Assembly (NCBI RefSeq): GCF_024584805.1
Contig: NZ_CP075715.1
Location: 4,952,526 to 5,016,525, forward strand
Length of the DNA stretch: 64,000 nt
Direction of reading: 5' to 3'
DNA from: Streptomyces sp. FIT100
GTDB lineage: Bacteria > Actinomycetota > Actinomycetes > Streptomycetales > Streptomycetaceae
This document shows positions 52,778 through 61,416 of the stretch, one piece after another; the first letter of the stretch is position 1, and each line of letters opens with the position of its first letter. The translations under genes were made by a program, and so were the position numbers. The notes under the pieces were generated by a model. It did no database searches. It saw only the letters and a list, made by a program, of their open reading frames with translations, and was not told the DNA's origin.

Positions 52778-52898
52778 GGGATCGATCCCCCTTGTGACAG
52801 CGGCGACTTGGCCGTGTTCGGTGATGCTGCGGGCGATGCTAATGAAAGGAGCGGGTCGCAGGAAAGTCGCGGTCCCCCCGGGGCCTACCCTCCGTCGT

Positions 52899-53213
52899 AT
52901 GACTACTTCTGAGACTTCACGCTATGTGCGGCTCCACGTCGAATTGGTACTGGAGGTCGCGGAACCGGAAGCGCTGACCGACGCCGCCCTCGAACGCATC
53001 GCGGCCGACGAGTACATGCAGGACACCGAGCGTGCCCAGGCCGGTTCCGCCGTACGCGAGGACCCCGCCGAGGCCCTCGCCTATCTCGTCGATCCGGTGG
53101 ACTTCGTGAGCCAGGTGCCGGGCGTCGATCTCGCCCAGGCATCGTGGAGCTGCGAGGAGATCGAGTACGACCCCGAGGCCGAGGAGTGGGACCTCGACGA
53201 GGACGAGAACTGA
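52899..53213 (+). CDS. Small acidic protein of unknown function
   Basis: 104 residues, strongly acidic, ending DPEAEEWDLDEDEN. RYVRLHVELVLEVAEPEALTDAALERIAADEYM suggests a strand followed by helices. No signal peptide or membrane helix is present, so it is cytosolic. No domain was recognised. ATG 52899 is the first convincing start; a longer upstream frame overlaps the leader of the LAETG gene on the other strand. A perfect hairpin follows. Confidence 0.7.
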   Translation: MTTSETSRYVRLHVELVLEVAEPEALTDAALERIAADEYMQDTERAQAGSAVREDPAEALAYLVDPVDFVSQVPGVDLAQASWSCEEIEYDPEAEEWDLDEDEN

Positions 53214-53302
53214 CGGCGAGGACGGTCAGGGCTGCGGGACTGCCAGGGCTGCGGACTGTCAGAACTGAGGACTGACGGCGAGGGTCGAGGGCAGAAGCCC
53301 GG

Positions 53303-53338
53303 ACATGGGCGGCCGGTCGCGGGCCCGGCCGCCCATGT
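53303..53338 (+). terminator. Hairpin before the L,D-transpeptidase gene
   Basis: ACATGGGCGGCCGG and CCGGCCGCCCATGT pair perfectly. It is about 90 bases beyond the small acidic protein gene. Confidence 0.8.
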
Positions 53339-53523
53339 GTGCTGGAGGTGCAACCGAAGCGGCCGGGCCTGCGTCGTTGACTGGTGGTGCCCGAGTGGTG
53401 GGCCCGGTCGCTGCGGGACCGAGTGGTGCCGGATCGAGTGGTGTTTCCCACATCTTCCGCACAGGCGGAAGCGGGCAGGTTGTTATGGATGTTCTGAACA
53501 AGAGTTGGCAGGGATCGGCGACG

Positions 53524-54786
53524 ATGGAGAAGCGTGTGATGACGGTCAGCAAGCGGCGCAGGCGTCTCATGCCCGTGTCCGCACTGCTCGGCGGCGTACT
53601 TGTGCTCACCGGCTGCAGCAGCGACGCCGACGGTGCGACCGCTGATAGCTCGAAGACGTCGCAGGCCCAGGTCGACGAGGCGGCCGCCAAGGACACCTCG
53701 GACGCCCGAATAGTCATCTCGCCCAAGAACGGCGCCACCAACGCGAGCATCAACAACGACGCCAAGGTGACCGTCAGCAAGGGCAAGCTCACCGAGGTCA
53801 CCATGACCACGGCCGACGGCAAGGCCGTCGAGGGCACCCTCGCCGCGGACGGCACGAGCTGGAAGCCCGACGGCCAGCTGGAGCGCGCCACCGTCTACAA
53901 GATCGCCGCCACCGCCAAGGACTCCGAGGGCCGTGAGGCCCACGAGAACTCCTCCTTCACCACCGTCTCGCCCGACAACAGCTTCATCGGGAACTTCACG
54001 CCCGAGGACGGCTCCACCGTCGGCGTCGGCATGCCGGTCTCGATCACCTTCAACAAGGCGATCACGGACAAGGCCGCCGTCCAGGGCGGTATCTCCGTCT
54101 CCAGCAGCAGCGGCCAGGAGGTCGTCGGCCACTGGTTCGGCGCCCAGCGGCTCGACTTCCGCCCCGACCAGTACTGGCAGGAGGGCTCCACCGTCACGCT
54201 GAAGCTGGACCTCGACGGCGTCGAGGGCGCCGACGGCGTCTACGGAGTCCAGCAGAAGACGGTCACCTTCACCATCGGCCGCAACCAGGTCTCCACCGTC
54301 GACGTCGCCACCAGGACCATGACGGTCACCCAGGACGGCAAGACGGTCAAGACCATCCCGATCTCCGCCGGCTCGCCCGACAACCCGACCTACAACGGCC
54401 AGATGGTGATCTCCGAGAAGTTCAAGGAGACCCGGATGAACGGTGCGACGGTCGGCTTCACGGACGACGACGGCAAGGGCGAGTACGACATCAAGGACGT
54501 CCCGCACGCGATGCGGCTGTCCACCTCGGGCACCTTCATCCACGGCAACTACTGGGGCGCCGACTCGATCTTCGGCAGCGCCAACACCAGCCACGGCTGT
54601 GTGGGCCTGAACGACGTCAAGGGCGCGGGCGACAAGAACCAGCCCGCCGCCTGGTTCTTCGACAACTCGATCACCGGCGACGTCGTGATCGTCAAGAACT
54701 CCAAGGACAAGACGATCGACCCCGACAACGGCCTCAACGGCTGGAACATGAGCTGGGCGGAGTGGACGGCCGGCTCGTCCGCCTGA
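53524..54786 (+). CDS. L,D-transpeptidase lipoprotein
   Basis: 420 residues. After a basic start the lipobox LVLTGC marks lipidation. Two Ig-like domains (about 50-140 and 145-235) precede a YkuD catalytic domain: IHGNYWGADSIFGSANTSHGCVGL with Cys359 as nucleophile. This three-part layout matches the Ldt enzymes that make 3-3 peptidoglycan cross-links outside the membrane. A C-terminal segment rich in Trp (NGWNMSWAEWTAG) is typical too. ATG 53524 is favoured by AGGGATCGG upstream; ATG 53485 and 53539 are alternatives. A 310-base leader with repeats of CGAGTGGTG precedes it. Confidence 0.9.
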   Translation: MEKRVMTVSKRRRRLMPVSALLGGVLVLTGCSSDADGATADSSKTSQAQVDEAAAKDTSDARIVISPKNGATNASINNDAKVTVSKGKLTEVTMTTADGKAVEGTLAADGTSWKPDGQLERATVYKIAATAKDSEGREAHENSSFTTVSPDNSFIGNFTPEDGSTVGVGMPVSITFNKAITDKAAVQGGISVSSSSGQEVVGHWFGAQRLDFRPDQYWQEGSTVTLKLDLDGVEGADGVYGVQQKTVTFTIGRNQVSTVDVATRTMTVTQDGKTVKTIPISAGSPDNPTYNGQMVISEKFKETRMNGATVGFTDDDGKGEYDIKDVPHAMRLSTSGTFIHGNYWGADSIFGSANTSHGCVGLNDVKGAGDKNQPAAWFFDNSITGDVVIVKNSKDKTIDPDNGLNGWNMSWAEWTAGSSA

Positions 54787-54825
54787 TCCGCGCCTGCACG
54801 AGTCACGAGTCGTGAGTCACGACTC

Positions 54826-54881
54826 ACGACGACGGCGGCGGCGGCCACCGGAACACTCCGGTGGCCGCCGCCGTCGTCGTA
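54826..54881. terminator. Long hairpin after the L,D-transpeptidase gene
   Basis: CGGCGGCGGCGGCCACCGG pairs with CCGGTGGCCGCCGCCGTCG around AACACT. Just before it (54800-54830) lie nested palindromic copies of GAGTCACGA, including GTCGTGA-G-TCACGAC. It separates convergent genes. Confidence 0.8.
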
Positions 54882-54897
54882 TGCGGCCAGCGTGCGG

Positions 54898-55788
54898 TCA
54901 GCGTGCGGGCGAGGATGAGGTCGAGGGCTCCGTCGGCTCGTCGGTGACCTGGTCGACCCCCCACTGCGCCAGCAGCCCCAGCGACTCCGCCGACGCCGAG
55001 CCCGGCTCCGCGTGGTACGTCACGAGCGACAGGTCCTGGTCACCCGGCAGCCGCAACGTCTCGTACGCCAGGGTCAGTTCACCGACCAGCGGATGGTGCA
55101 GCCGCTTGATGCCGTGGCCTTTGTCCTGCACCGTGTGCGCGGCCCACAGCCTGCGGAACGTGTCGCTCTTGACCGACAGTTCGCCGACCAGCGCCGAGAG
55201 CTGGTGGTCGTCCGGGTCGTAACCCGCGCACAGCCGCAGGATGCTGACCACCTCGACCGCCTTGGACTCCCAGTCGACGTACAACTCCCGGGCACCCGGG
55301 TGCAGGAAGACCATCCACGCCATGTTCCGTTCCTCGGGCGGCATCGACGGGAAGTCGCCCAGCAGGGCGCGCGCCATCGTGTTCCACCCGAGGATGTCCA
55401 GCCGGCGCCCGACCAGGAACGCGGGCACGCCGGTCATCGCGTCGATCAGCTGCTGGAGCTGCGGCCTCACCCGCTGTGCGGCCCGCGCCGCCGCCCGCTT
55501 CTTCTTCTGCGTCGGCTTCGCGAGATGGATCAGATGCTCGCGCTCGGTGTCGGAGAGCCGCAGCGCCCGGGCGATCGCGTCGAGCACCTCGGTCGACACG
55601 TTCTGGCCGTTGCCCTGTTCGAGACGGGTGTAGTACGCCACGGACACCCCGGCCAGCTGCGCCAGCTCCTCGCGGCGCAGCCCCGGCACCCGGCGATGGC
55701 GGCCGAACACGGGCAGACCGACGTCCTCCGGCTTCAGCCGCGCCCTCCGTGACCGCAGGAATTCGCTGATTTCGGCACGCCTGTCCAT
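54898..55788 (-). CDS. XRE/MmyB-type helix-turn-helix regulator
   Basis: 296 residues. The N-terminal DNA-binding domain reads EISEFLRSRRARLKPEDVGLP, then RRVPGLRREELAQLAGVSVAYYTRLEQG, a hallmark of MmyB-like regulators. The C-terminal MmyB ligand domain (about 110-275) includes GWNTMARALLGDFPSMPPEERNMAW and the HPLVGELTLAYETLRLPGDQDLSLVTYHAE block. These proteins usually control an adjacent divergent oxidoreductase gene; here that is the alcohol dehydrogenase at 55918, and both starts face the same 129-bp region. Confidence 0.9.
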   Translation of the reverse strand: MDRRAEISEFLRSRRARLKPEDVGLPVFGRHRRVPGLRREELAQLAGVSVAYYTRLEQGNGQNVSTEVLDAIARALRLSDTEREHLIHLAKPTQKKKRAAARAAQRVRPQLQQLIDAMTGVPAFLVGRRLDILGWNTMARALLGDFPSMPPEERNMAWMVFLHPGARELYVDWESKAVEVVSILRLCAGYDPDDHQLSALVGELSVKSDTFRRLWAAHTVQDKGHGIKRLHHPLVGELTLAYETLRLPGDQDLSLVTYHAEPGSASAESLGLLAQWGVDQVTDEPTEPSTSSSPAR

Positions 55789-55917
55789 GTCGTCAAGTAT
55801 TAGGCAACCCCTCCGCTTCCCGCGCGGTCCAGCCTGACCTTGCCAGTGGTAGGAACACCGGGTGTACGCACAACAGAGGGCTGGGTAGCCGGCGGGAACA
55901 CCGGCACGCTCAATGCC

Positions 55918-56991
55918 ATGAGCACGAATGCACCCACCGGTACGACCGGTTCCACCGTTCCCGCCTACGCCGCCCCGGCGGCCGACGCTCCGCTGGAGCG
56001 CACGACGATCCGGCGCCGGGCGGTCCGCGAGCACGACGTGCTGATCGAGGTCAAGTACGCCGGTATCTGCCACTCCGACATCCACCAGGCCCGCAACGGC
56101 TGGGGCGAGGGCATCTTCCCGATGGTCCCCGGCCATGAGATCGCGGGTGTCGTCACCGAGATCGGCCCCGGCGTGACCAGGTTCGCCGTCGGCGACCGCG
56201 TCGGCGTCGGCTGCATGGTCGACTCCTGCCGCGAGTGCGACAACTGCAAGGCCGGACTCCAGCAGTACTGCACCGGTGGCGGCGCCGTCATGACCTACAA
56301 CGGGGTCGGCAGGGACGGCGAGCCCACCTACGGCGGCTACTCCACGCACATCGTCGTGGACGAGGAGTTCACCGTCCGGATCCCCGACGGGCTGTCGCTG
56401 GACGCGGCGGCGCCGCTGCTGTGCGCCGGCATCACCACGTACTCGCCGCTGCGGCAGTGGAACGCCGGCCCGGGAAAGAAGGTCGCCGTCGTCGGCCTCG
56501 GCGGGCTCGGCCACATGGCCGTCACGTTCGCCGCCGCGATGGGCGCGGAGGTGACCGTCCTGTCGCAGTCGCTGAAGAAGATGGACGACGGGCTGCGGCT
56601 CGGCGCCCAGCACTACCACGCCACCAGCGACGACAGCACGTTCGAGGTGCTCGCGGGCACCTTCGACCTGATCGTCAGCACCGTGTCCGCCCCGCTGCCG
56701 CTGGACAGGTTCCTGGCCCTGCTGAAGGCGGACGGGGCGATGGTGAACGTGGGCGCCCCCGAGGAGCCCGTGTCGCTGAACCTCTTCTCCCTGATCATGG
56801 GCCGCAAGTCGCTCGCCGGATCGGCCATCGGCGGCATCCCGGAGACCCAGGAGATGCTCGACTTCTGCGCCGAGCACGGCCTGGGCGCGGAGATCGAGGT
56901 GATCCGGGCCGACCAGGTCAACGAGGCGTACGAGCGGGTGCTGGCGAGCGACGTGCGGTACCGCTTCGTGATCGACACCGCGACGATCTGA
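55918..56991 (+). CDS. Zinc alcohol dehydrogenase, CAD/YahK type
   Basis: 357 residues of the zinc MDR superfamily. GICHSDIHQARNGWGEG holds the catalytic Cys; GHEIAGVVTEIG has the catalytic His-Glu. Structural zinc cysteines are in CRECDNCKAGLQQYC. The NAD(P) site is VVGLGGLGHMAV. It resembles E. coli YahK-like aldehyde reductases that use NADPH. ATG 55918 is preferred because it follows a GCACGCTCAATGCC leader, though no strong ribosome site is present. The divergent MmyB-type regulator likely controls it. Confidence 0.9.
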   Translation: MSTNAPTGTTGSTVPAYAAPAADAPLERTTIRRRAVREHDVLIEVKYAGICHSDIHQARNGWGEGIFPMVPGHEIAGVVTEIGPGVTRFAVGDRVGVGCMVDSCRECDNCKAGLQQYCTGGGAVMTYNGVGRDGEPTYGGYSTHIVVDEEFTVRIPDGLSLDAAAPLLCAGITTYSPLRQWNAGPGKKVAVVGLGGLGHMAVTFAAAMGAEVTVLSQSLKKMDDGLRLGAQHYHATSDDSTFEVLAGTFDLIVSTVSAPLPLDRFLALLKADGAMVNVGAPEEPVSLNLFSLIMGRKSLAGSAIGGIPETQEMLDFCAEHGLGAEIEVIRADQVNEAYERVLASDVRYRFVIDTATI

Positions 56992-57015
56992 CACGGGCCG
57001 GCCGGTGCGTGCCTC

Positions 57016-57060
57016 GTCCGTGAGGGATGCGGGGCGGGCCGGGCCTCATCCCTCACGGAC
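57016..57060 (+). terminator. Hairpin after the alcohol dehydrogenase gene
   Basis: GTCCGTGAGGGATG pairs perfectly with CATCCCTCACGGAC across a 17-base GC-rich loop, 25 bases after the stop. Confidence 0.8.
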
Positions 57061-57095
57061 GGATGCCGGGGCCGGGCCGGGGGCATGATCCGTAC

Positions 57096-57455
57096 ATGAC
57101 TGCGTACGCGATCGCCAACCTCGTGCCCCCGGCCCGTCTCGACGACGAGGTACTGGCCTACATGGAGCGCGTCCAGGCCACCTTCGCCCCCTACGGCGGC
57201 CGCTTCCTCGTCCACGGCGCCCCGCAGCGCGAGGTGTGCGAGGGGCAGTGGCCGGGCGCGCTGGTGATCGTCGCCTTCCCGTCGATGGACGCCGCCCGCG
57301 GCTGGTACGACTCCCCGGCCTACCGGGAGATCCTGCCGCTGCGGACCCGCCACATCGCGGGCGACCTGCTGCTGATCGACGGCGTCCCGGAGGGGTACGA
57401 GGCAGCCGCGACGGCGGCGCACCTGCGGGCCGCCCAGGCCGAGCAGGAGGCGTGA
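57096..57455 (+). CDS. DUF1330 family protein
   Basis: 119 residues of the ferredoxin-like DUF1330 family: AYAIANLVPPARLDDEVLAYMERV at the start, then GGRFLVHG, GALVIVAFPSMDAARGWYDSPAYREILPLR and a variable tail. The block PSMDAARGWYDSPAY is diagnostic. The family is related to dimeric alpha-beta barrel monooxygenases, but no activity is established here. No signal peptide. The ATG at 57096 gives the conserved start, although no clear ribosome site precedes it. Confidence 0.85.
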   Translation: MTAYAIANLVPPARLDDEVLAYMERVQATFAPYGGRFLVHGAPQREVCEGQWPGALVIVAFPSMDAARGWYDSPAYREILPLRTRHIAGDLLLIDGVPEGYEAAATAAHLRAAQAEQEA

Positions 57456-57469
57456 GCGCCGTCGGCGGA

Positions 57470-57556
57470 CCCCGCCCCGCCCCGCCGCACACGTCAGCGG
57501 ATCCGGCCCCGTCCCGCTGTACGTTAGCGGCCCCGCCCCGCTGTACGTCAGCGGCG
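57470..57556. repeat. Three imperfect ~27-bp direct repeats
   Basis: CCCCGCCCCGC(C)...ACGTCAGCGG, CCCCGTCCCGCTGTACGTTAGCGG and CCCCGCCCCGCTGTACGTCAGCGG follow one another. The last runs into the ABC-F stop codon region on the minus strand. No gene lies here. Confidence 0.7.
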
Positions 57557-59203
57557 TCGGCCGGCCCTGAGCTCCAACCGGGGCGCCGCGAACGAGGCCC
57601 GGAAGCGGCGGTCGTGGGAGACCACGACCGCCGCGCCCGCGTATGCCGCGAGCGCCTGCTCCAGCTCCTCCACCAGGCTGAGCGCCACATGGTTCGTGGG
57701 CTCGTCCAGCACCAGCAGGTCCGCGGGGCGGGTCACAAGCCGTGCCAGCTCCAGCCGCCGCCGCTGGCCGGCCGAGAGCGCGGCCACCGGCACGGCCAGG
57801 TCCTCCTCGCGGAACAGCCCGAGGGCCAGCAACTCGTCCCCGTACTCGTCGGCGTGACCGGGCCTGCCCGCCGCGTACGCGGCCAGCAGCGGACGGCGTG
57901 ACGGCACCGGCGGAAGCTCCTGCGGCAGATAGCCGATCCGGGCCCGGCGCACGACCGTGCCCTCGTCCGGCTCCAGGTCGCCCGCGAGGACGCGCAGCAG
58001 CGTGGACTTGCCGGCGCCGTTCGGCCCCGTCACCAGCAGCCGTTCGCCGGCCTTCACGGTCAGCAGCCCGTCCAGACGCAGCCGCTCACCGACGGCGACA
58101 CCCTCCAGCTCCGCCAGCACGCCCTCGCCCCGGGCCGTCCTGAGCCCGGCCGTGAAGCCGAGCGGCTCGGGCGGTGCGGCCACCGGAGCCTCGCGCAGGC
58201 GCACGAGCCGCTGCCGCGCCGCCCTGACCTGCCCGGACAGCTTCGCCTCGTGCGAGCGGCGGTGCTTGCCGAAGCCCTGTCGCGGATCCTTGCCGGTCGC
58301 CGCGAGCCGCTGCCCCGCCGCACCCACCAGCTCCTCCGCCCGCGCGACCTCGTCCAGCCACTCCTGGTACTCCTGCTCCCAGCGGCGCCGGGCGCTCGCC
58401 TTCGCGGCCCGGTAGCCGCTCCAGCCGTCGCCGTACCGGGTCACCGTCCGCAGGTCGCGGTCGACCTCCAGGATCACGGTCGCGATGCGCTCCAGGAACT
58501 CCCGGTCGTGCGTCACCGCCACCACCGTGCCCCGGTGGGACCGCAACCGGTCCTCCAGCCAGGCCGTGGCCTGCCGGTCCAGGTGGTTCGTCGGCTCGTC
58601 CAGCAGGAGCAGCTCCGGCGCGGCGGCCAGGACGCAGGCAAGCGCGAGCCGTGACTGCTCGCCGCCGGAGAGCGACCCGAGACGCCGGTCACGGGTGATC
58701 CGGGCGAGGCCGAGTCCGTGGAGCGCGGCGTCGACGCGGGCGTCCGCCTCGTAGCCGCCGCGCGCCTCGTACGCGGCCAGCAACTCCCCGTACGCGGTGA
58801 GCTCCTCCTCGGTGGACGCCTCGCCGAGGCCGGCCTCGGCCTGCCGGAGGGCCTTCTCCAGGGTCCGTACGTCGGCGAGGGCGGCATCGACCGCGTCCTG
58901 CACGGTCGCGTCCGGTGCGAGTTCCAGCACCTGCGCGAGATGGCCGACGCCGCCGGGGAACCGTACGGTGATCTCCCCCTCGTCGGCCGGCTCGGCACCG
59001 GCGAGCAGCCGCAGCAGGGTGGACTTCCCGGAGCCGTTCTCGCCGATGACGGCGGCCTTCTCGCCGGGGCGGAGGGTGAGGGAGACGTGTTCGAGGACGG
59101 AGCGGTCTCCGTAGGACTTGGACACGTCCTTCATCGCCAGTTGGGCGGACGAGGACGCGAGGGAGGACGAAGGCGAGGACGAGGTGCGGGCGCGGTCGCG
59201 CAT
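57548..59203 (-). CDS. ABC-F family ATP-binding protein (ribosome protection type)
   Basis: 551 residues with two ATPase domains and no membrane part, the ABC-F plan. Domain 1: GENGSGKST, LSGGEQSR and LLLLDEPTNHLD. Domain 2: GPNGAGKST, LSAGQRRR and LLVLDEPTNHV. The linker between them (about 240-330; RRRWEQEYQEWLDEVARAEELV...) is the helical region that would reach into the ribosome. In Streptomyces these proteins often protect against macrolides, lincosamides or related drugs. A short leader ORF 145 bases upstream suggests attenuation control. No drug specificity can be read directly. Confidence 0.9.
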   Translation of the reverse strand: MRDRARTSSSPSSSLASSSAQLAMKDVSKSYGDRSVLEHVSLTLRPGEKAAVIGENGSGKSTLLRLLAGAEPADEGEITVRFPGGVGHLAQVLELAPDATVQDAVDAALADVRTLEKALRQAEAGLGEASTEEELTAYGELLAAYEARGGYEADARVDAALHGLGLARITRDRRLGSLSGGEQSRLALACVLAAAPELLLLDEPTNHLDRQATAWLEDRLRSHRGTVVAVTHDREFLERIATVILEVDRDLRTVTRYGDGWSGYRAAKASARRRWEQEYQEWLDEVARAEELVGAAGQRLAATGKDPRQGFGKHRRSHEAKLSGQVRAARQRLVRLREAPVAAPPEPLGFTAGLRTARGEGVLAELEGVAVGERLRLDGLLTVKAGERLLVTGPNGAGKSTLLRVLAGDLEPDEGTVVRRARIGYLPQELPPVPSRRPLLAAYAAGRPGHADEYGDELLALGLFREEDLAVPVAALSAGQRRRLELARLVTRPADLLVLDEPTNHVALSLVEELEQALAAYAGAAVVVSHDRRFRASFAAPRLELRAGRRR

Positions 59204-59346
59204 GGCTCTTTCCCTGACATGACGAGCCCGTGGAAGGGCGGGGTTCTGTCGGACCGGGGGAGGCGACGCCGGGGACCACCCGCGACGACCGGGACGGAGT
59301 CGACCGGTCGGCAGGTCAGAGGGTCACGCCGGGTCGGCGGCCGGAA

Positions 59347-59373
59347 TCAGAGAAAGAAGTAGTACGAACCCAT
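59347..59373 (-). CDS. Leader peptide ORF (MGSYYFFL) before the ABC-F gene
   Basis: On the minus strand, ATG 59373 opens eight codons, Met-Gly-Ser-Tyr-Tyr-Phe-Phe-Leu, followed by TGA. TACACT, a good -10, ends six bases before the ATG, so the ORF probably begins at the transcript start (leaderless). Between it and the ABC-F start are 143 bases able to form several GC hairpins. That is the layout of ribosome-stalling leaders before antibiotic resistance genes. The product itself would have no other role. Confidence 0.5.
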   Translation of the reverse strand: MGSYYFFL

Positions 59374-59472
59374 GCGCGCCAGTGTAAAGGGCGCAGGGCG
59401 GAGAGCGGGAACGGTTTTGTGCGGACCGCCGTTGACGAGGCCGTCCTCGGTGGCCGTCCTAGGCGGGTGCCC

Positions 59473-60306
59473 TCAGTGGACGTCGTCCTCTTCCGCGTCG
59501 AAGTCCCTTTCCGGGTCGAACTCGGTGATCATCAGTTCGAGGGCCGCCTGGTCCGGCCCCACCCAGGGGGCCGTGCCCGCGACCGCGCCGAGTGTGTCGA
59601 TCATGTGCGTGGTGACGCCCGGCGCAGGCGGCAGATGGGCGGAGAGGATCAGCCCGGGGTTCCGGTCCCGTATCGGCTGGAACGTGCCCAGGAACCTGAC
59701 GGGGTCGGTGTTCACCACCCACGGGCTGCCCACGGTGGCCCACAGCAGTTGCGCCGCCTCCACGTCCTCGGCGTCGACCTCGCTCACGTCCTCGGCCTCG
59801 GCGAGGTCCACGGTGGGCAGGGGACCGCCGAAGCAGTCGGAGCTGAAGCAGGCCCCCGACCGGTCGTCGAAGAAGGCGACGGTCGTGGGGTTGTCGTACA
59901 GCGGCGGGCGGAAGCCGGTGAGCGTACGGTCACCGACGTCCAGGGACTGCCCCGGGTTCAGCAGATGCAGCCGGTCGACGGGCAGCGGCCGCTCGCACGA
60001 CAGATACCCGGCGGTCCCGAAGGTGCAGACCACGCGCGCCTGGGGCGCGGCGGCGAGCAGGGCGTAGATCCCTCCGGTGTGGTCCCGCTCCGGGTTCGTC
60101 AGCCAGATCCAGCGCACGTCGGCGGGGTCGAGCACGGACCCGAGCGTGCCCACGAAGTCACGGCCGGGCAGTCCAAGACCGGTGTCGACGACGACGGGCT
60201 CAGCGGCCAGCAGCACGAACGCGTTGACCGAGAGATACCCGATTCCGGGCACCGGCAGGCTGTCGCTCAGGACGCCGATGTCGGGGCGGATCCTGTGTAC
60301 GCGCAT
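59473..60306 (-). CDS. MBL-fold metallo-hydrolase/oxidoreductase-like protein
   Basis: 277 residues. The metal loop reads LTNPERDHTGG where standard proteins have T-H-x-H-x-D-H; the spacing and the Glu also recall the H-x-E-x-D-H of flavodiiron proteins, with Asn in place of the first His. Further ligands are probable at GFRPPLYDNPTT, SSDCFGG and ILSAHLPPA (His). VVVDTGLGLPGRDF is the first strand-loop. With the altered site it may be an O2- or sulfur-related di-iron-type protein or inactive. ATG 60306 gives the conserved MRVHRIRPDIG. Confidence 0.75.
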   Translation of the reverse strand: MRVHRIRPDIGVLSDSLPVPGIGYLSVNAFVLLAAEPVVVDTGLGLPGRDFVGTLGSVLDPADVRWIWLTNPERDHTGGIYALLAAAPQARVVCTFGTAGYLSCERPLPVDRLHLLNPGQSLDVGDRTLTGFRPPLYDNPTTVAFFDDRSGACFSSDCFGGPLPTVDLAEAEDVSEVDAEDVEAAQLLWATVGSPWVVNTDPVRFLGTFQPIRDRNPGLILSAHLPPAPGVTTHMIDTLGAVAGTAPWVGPDQAALELMITEFDPERDFDAEEDDVH

Positions 60307-60478
60307 GTGTCCATGGTCTGCCCGGCCCCAGGCCCGCGCACCCGCGAACCGGGGTACGAGGGCCCGGGCCCGCGCACCCGGGGTCACGCGCCCGGGCCGC
60401 CGCCACAGTCGACGAGGCCCGTGTTGCGCGGGGCGGGCTGAAACCGGCGGTGCCGGGGGCGCCGGGGGTGACGTCCCG

Positions 60479-61225
60479 TCAGCGCGGCTCGTGGCCTCCC
60501 ACGGCCGCTTCAGCCGTCCGCCGGAGGAACATCGCACAGCAGACGAGGAACACGGCGAGGCAGCACCACAGTCCGAGGGTCTCGATGAGGATGAGGCTCG
60601 TGGTGCCGTCGGTGAAGACGCAGTCGACGGCCGGCGGCAGAAGACTGCGGTCGGTGCTCACGACCTCGCCGGCGGGTGCGGAGTGCAGATGGGCAACCTG
60701 CAGGCTGAAGCACTCATTGCGGAGATCGACGGTCGACAGATCCATGAACCGGTCGACCCTGGTGATCCAGATCGCGGCAGCCACCGCGGGCGCCAGGATC
60801 ACGCCTGCTCTCGCCCAGCGCGGCATGCGCGAGTGAAGCTGCACCGCCCAGGCGACCACGCCGGCCACCAGCAGCGCTGCCCCGATCCATATCAGCCAGC
60901 CACCCGCGGCCGTGGGGTGGCTGGCGCCGTACGCCGACGAGTCCGCCCAGTAGCACTCCAGGCGCGGAGGGAACACGTCCACACGGGTGCGGGTCAGCGG
61001 GAAGTCGGCGTCGAGCGTGCGCTGACCGCACACCTCCGTGGGGTGCGACACCGCGAATCCGTAGGCGAGGGTGTGCGCGTACCCCAGGGCAACCAGGCCC
61101 GTCCCCAGCACCATCCATCCCCGGTGCCGTACCGGATGCCGCCGGTGCTTCCACCCGACGTAGACACACGCCCCGGCCGCCAACCAGACGCACAACACAA
61201 GCCATAAGCCCAACCACGCGAGCAA
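60479..61225 (-). CDS. Polytopic membrane protein of unknown function
   Basis: 248 residues with five hydrophobic segments (near 3-25, 40-62, 112-132, 145-162 and 215-240). A loop between segments 2 and 3 has two cysteines (EVCGQRT, LECYWAD), and a second loop holds NECFSLQ and VDCVFTDG, so two extracytoplasmic disulfides are likely. TTG 61225 is taken as the start because TAAGGAGG lies six bases upstream; the open frame before it has no ribosome site. No family was recognised. Confidence 0.65.
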   Translation of the reverse strand: MLAWLGLWLVLCVWLAAGACVYVGWKHRRHPVRHRGWMVLGTGLVALGYAHTLAYGFAVSHPTEVCGQRTLDADFPLTRTRVDVFPPRLECYWADSSAYGASHPTAAGGWLIWIGAALLVAGVVAWAVQLHSRMPRWARAGVILAPAVAAAIWITRVDRFMDLSTVDLRNECFSLQVAHLHSAPAGEVVSTDRSLLPPAVDCVFTDGTTSLILIETLGLWCCLAVFLVCCAMFLRRTAEAAVGGHEPR

Positions 61226-61416
61226 GCCCCGCCTCCTTAGTCTCAAGTCCAGACGGAGGGGGCACACCGGCGGTTCCTGGGATTCCGCCCGGTCACGCGC
61301 GGTCCCGCTCAGCGCAGTCGCGCAGGTCAGAGGTGGCAGCGCACCTTGCCGAGGCCGGACGGAACGCGGTGAGAACGGAACGCGGTGAAGGAGGAGCGCG
61401 GCCCTGACCACATGGC

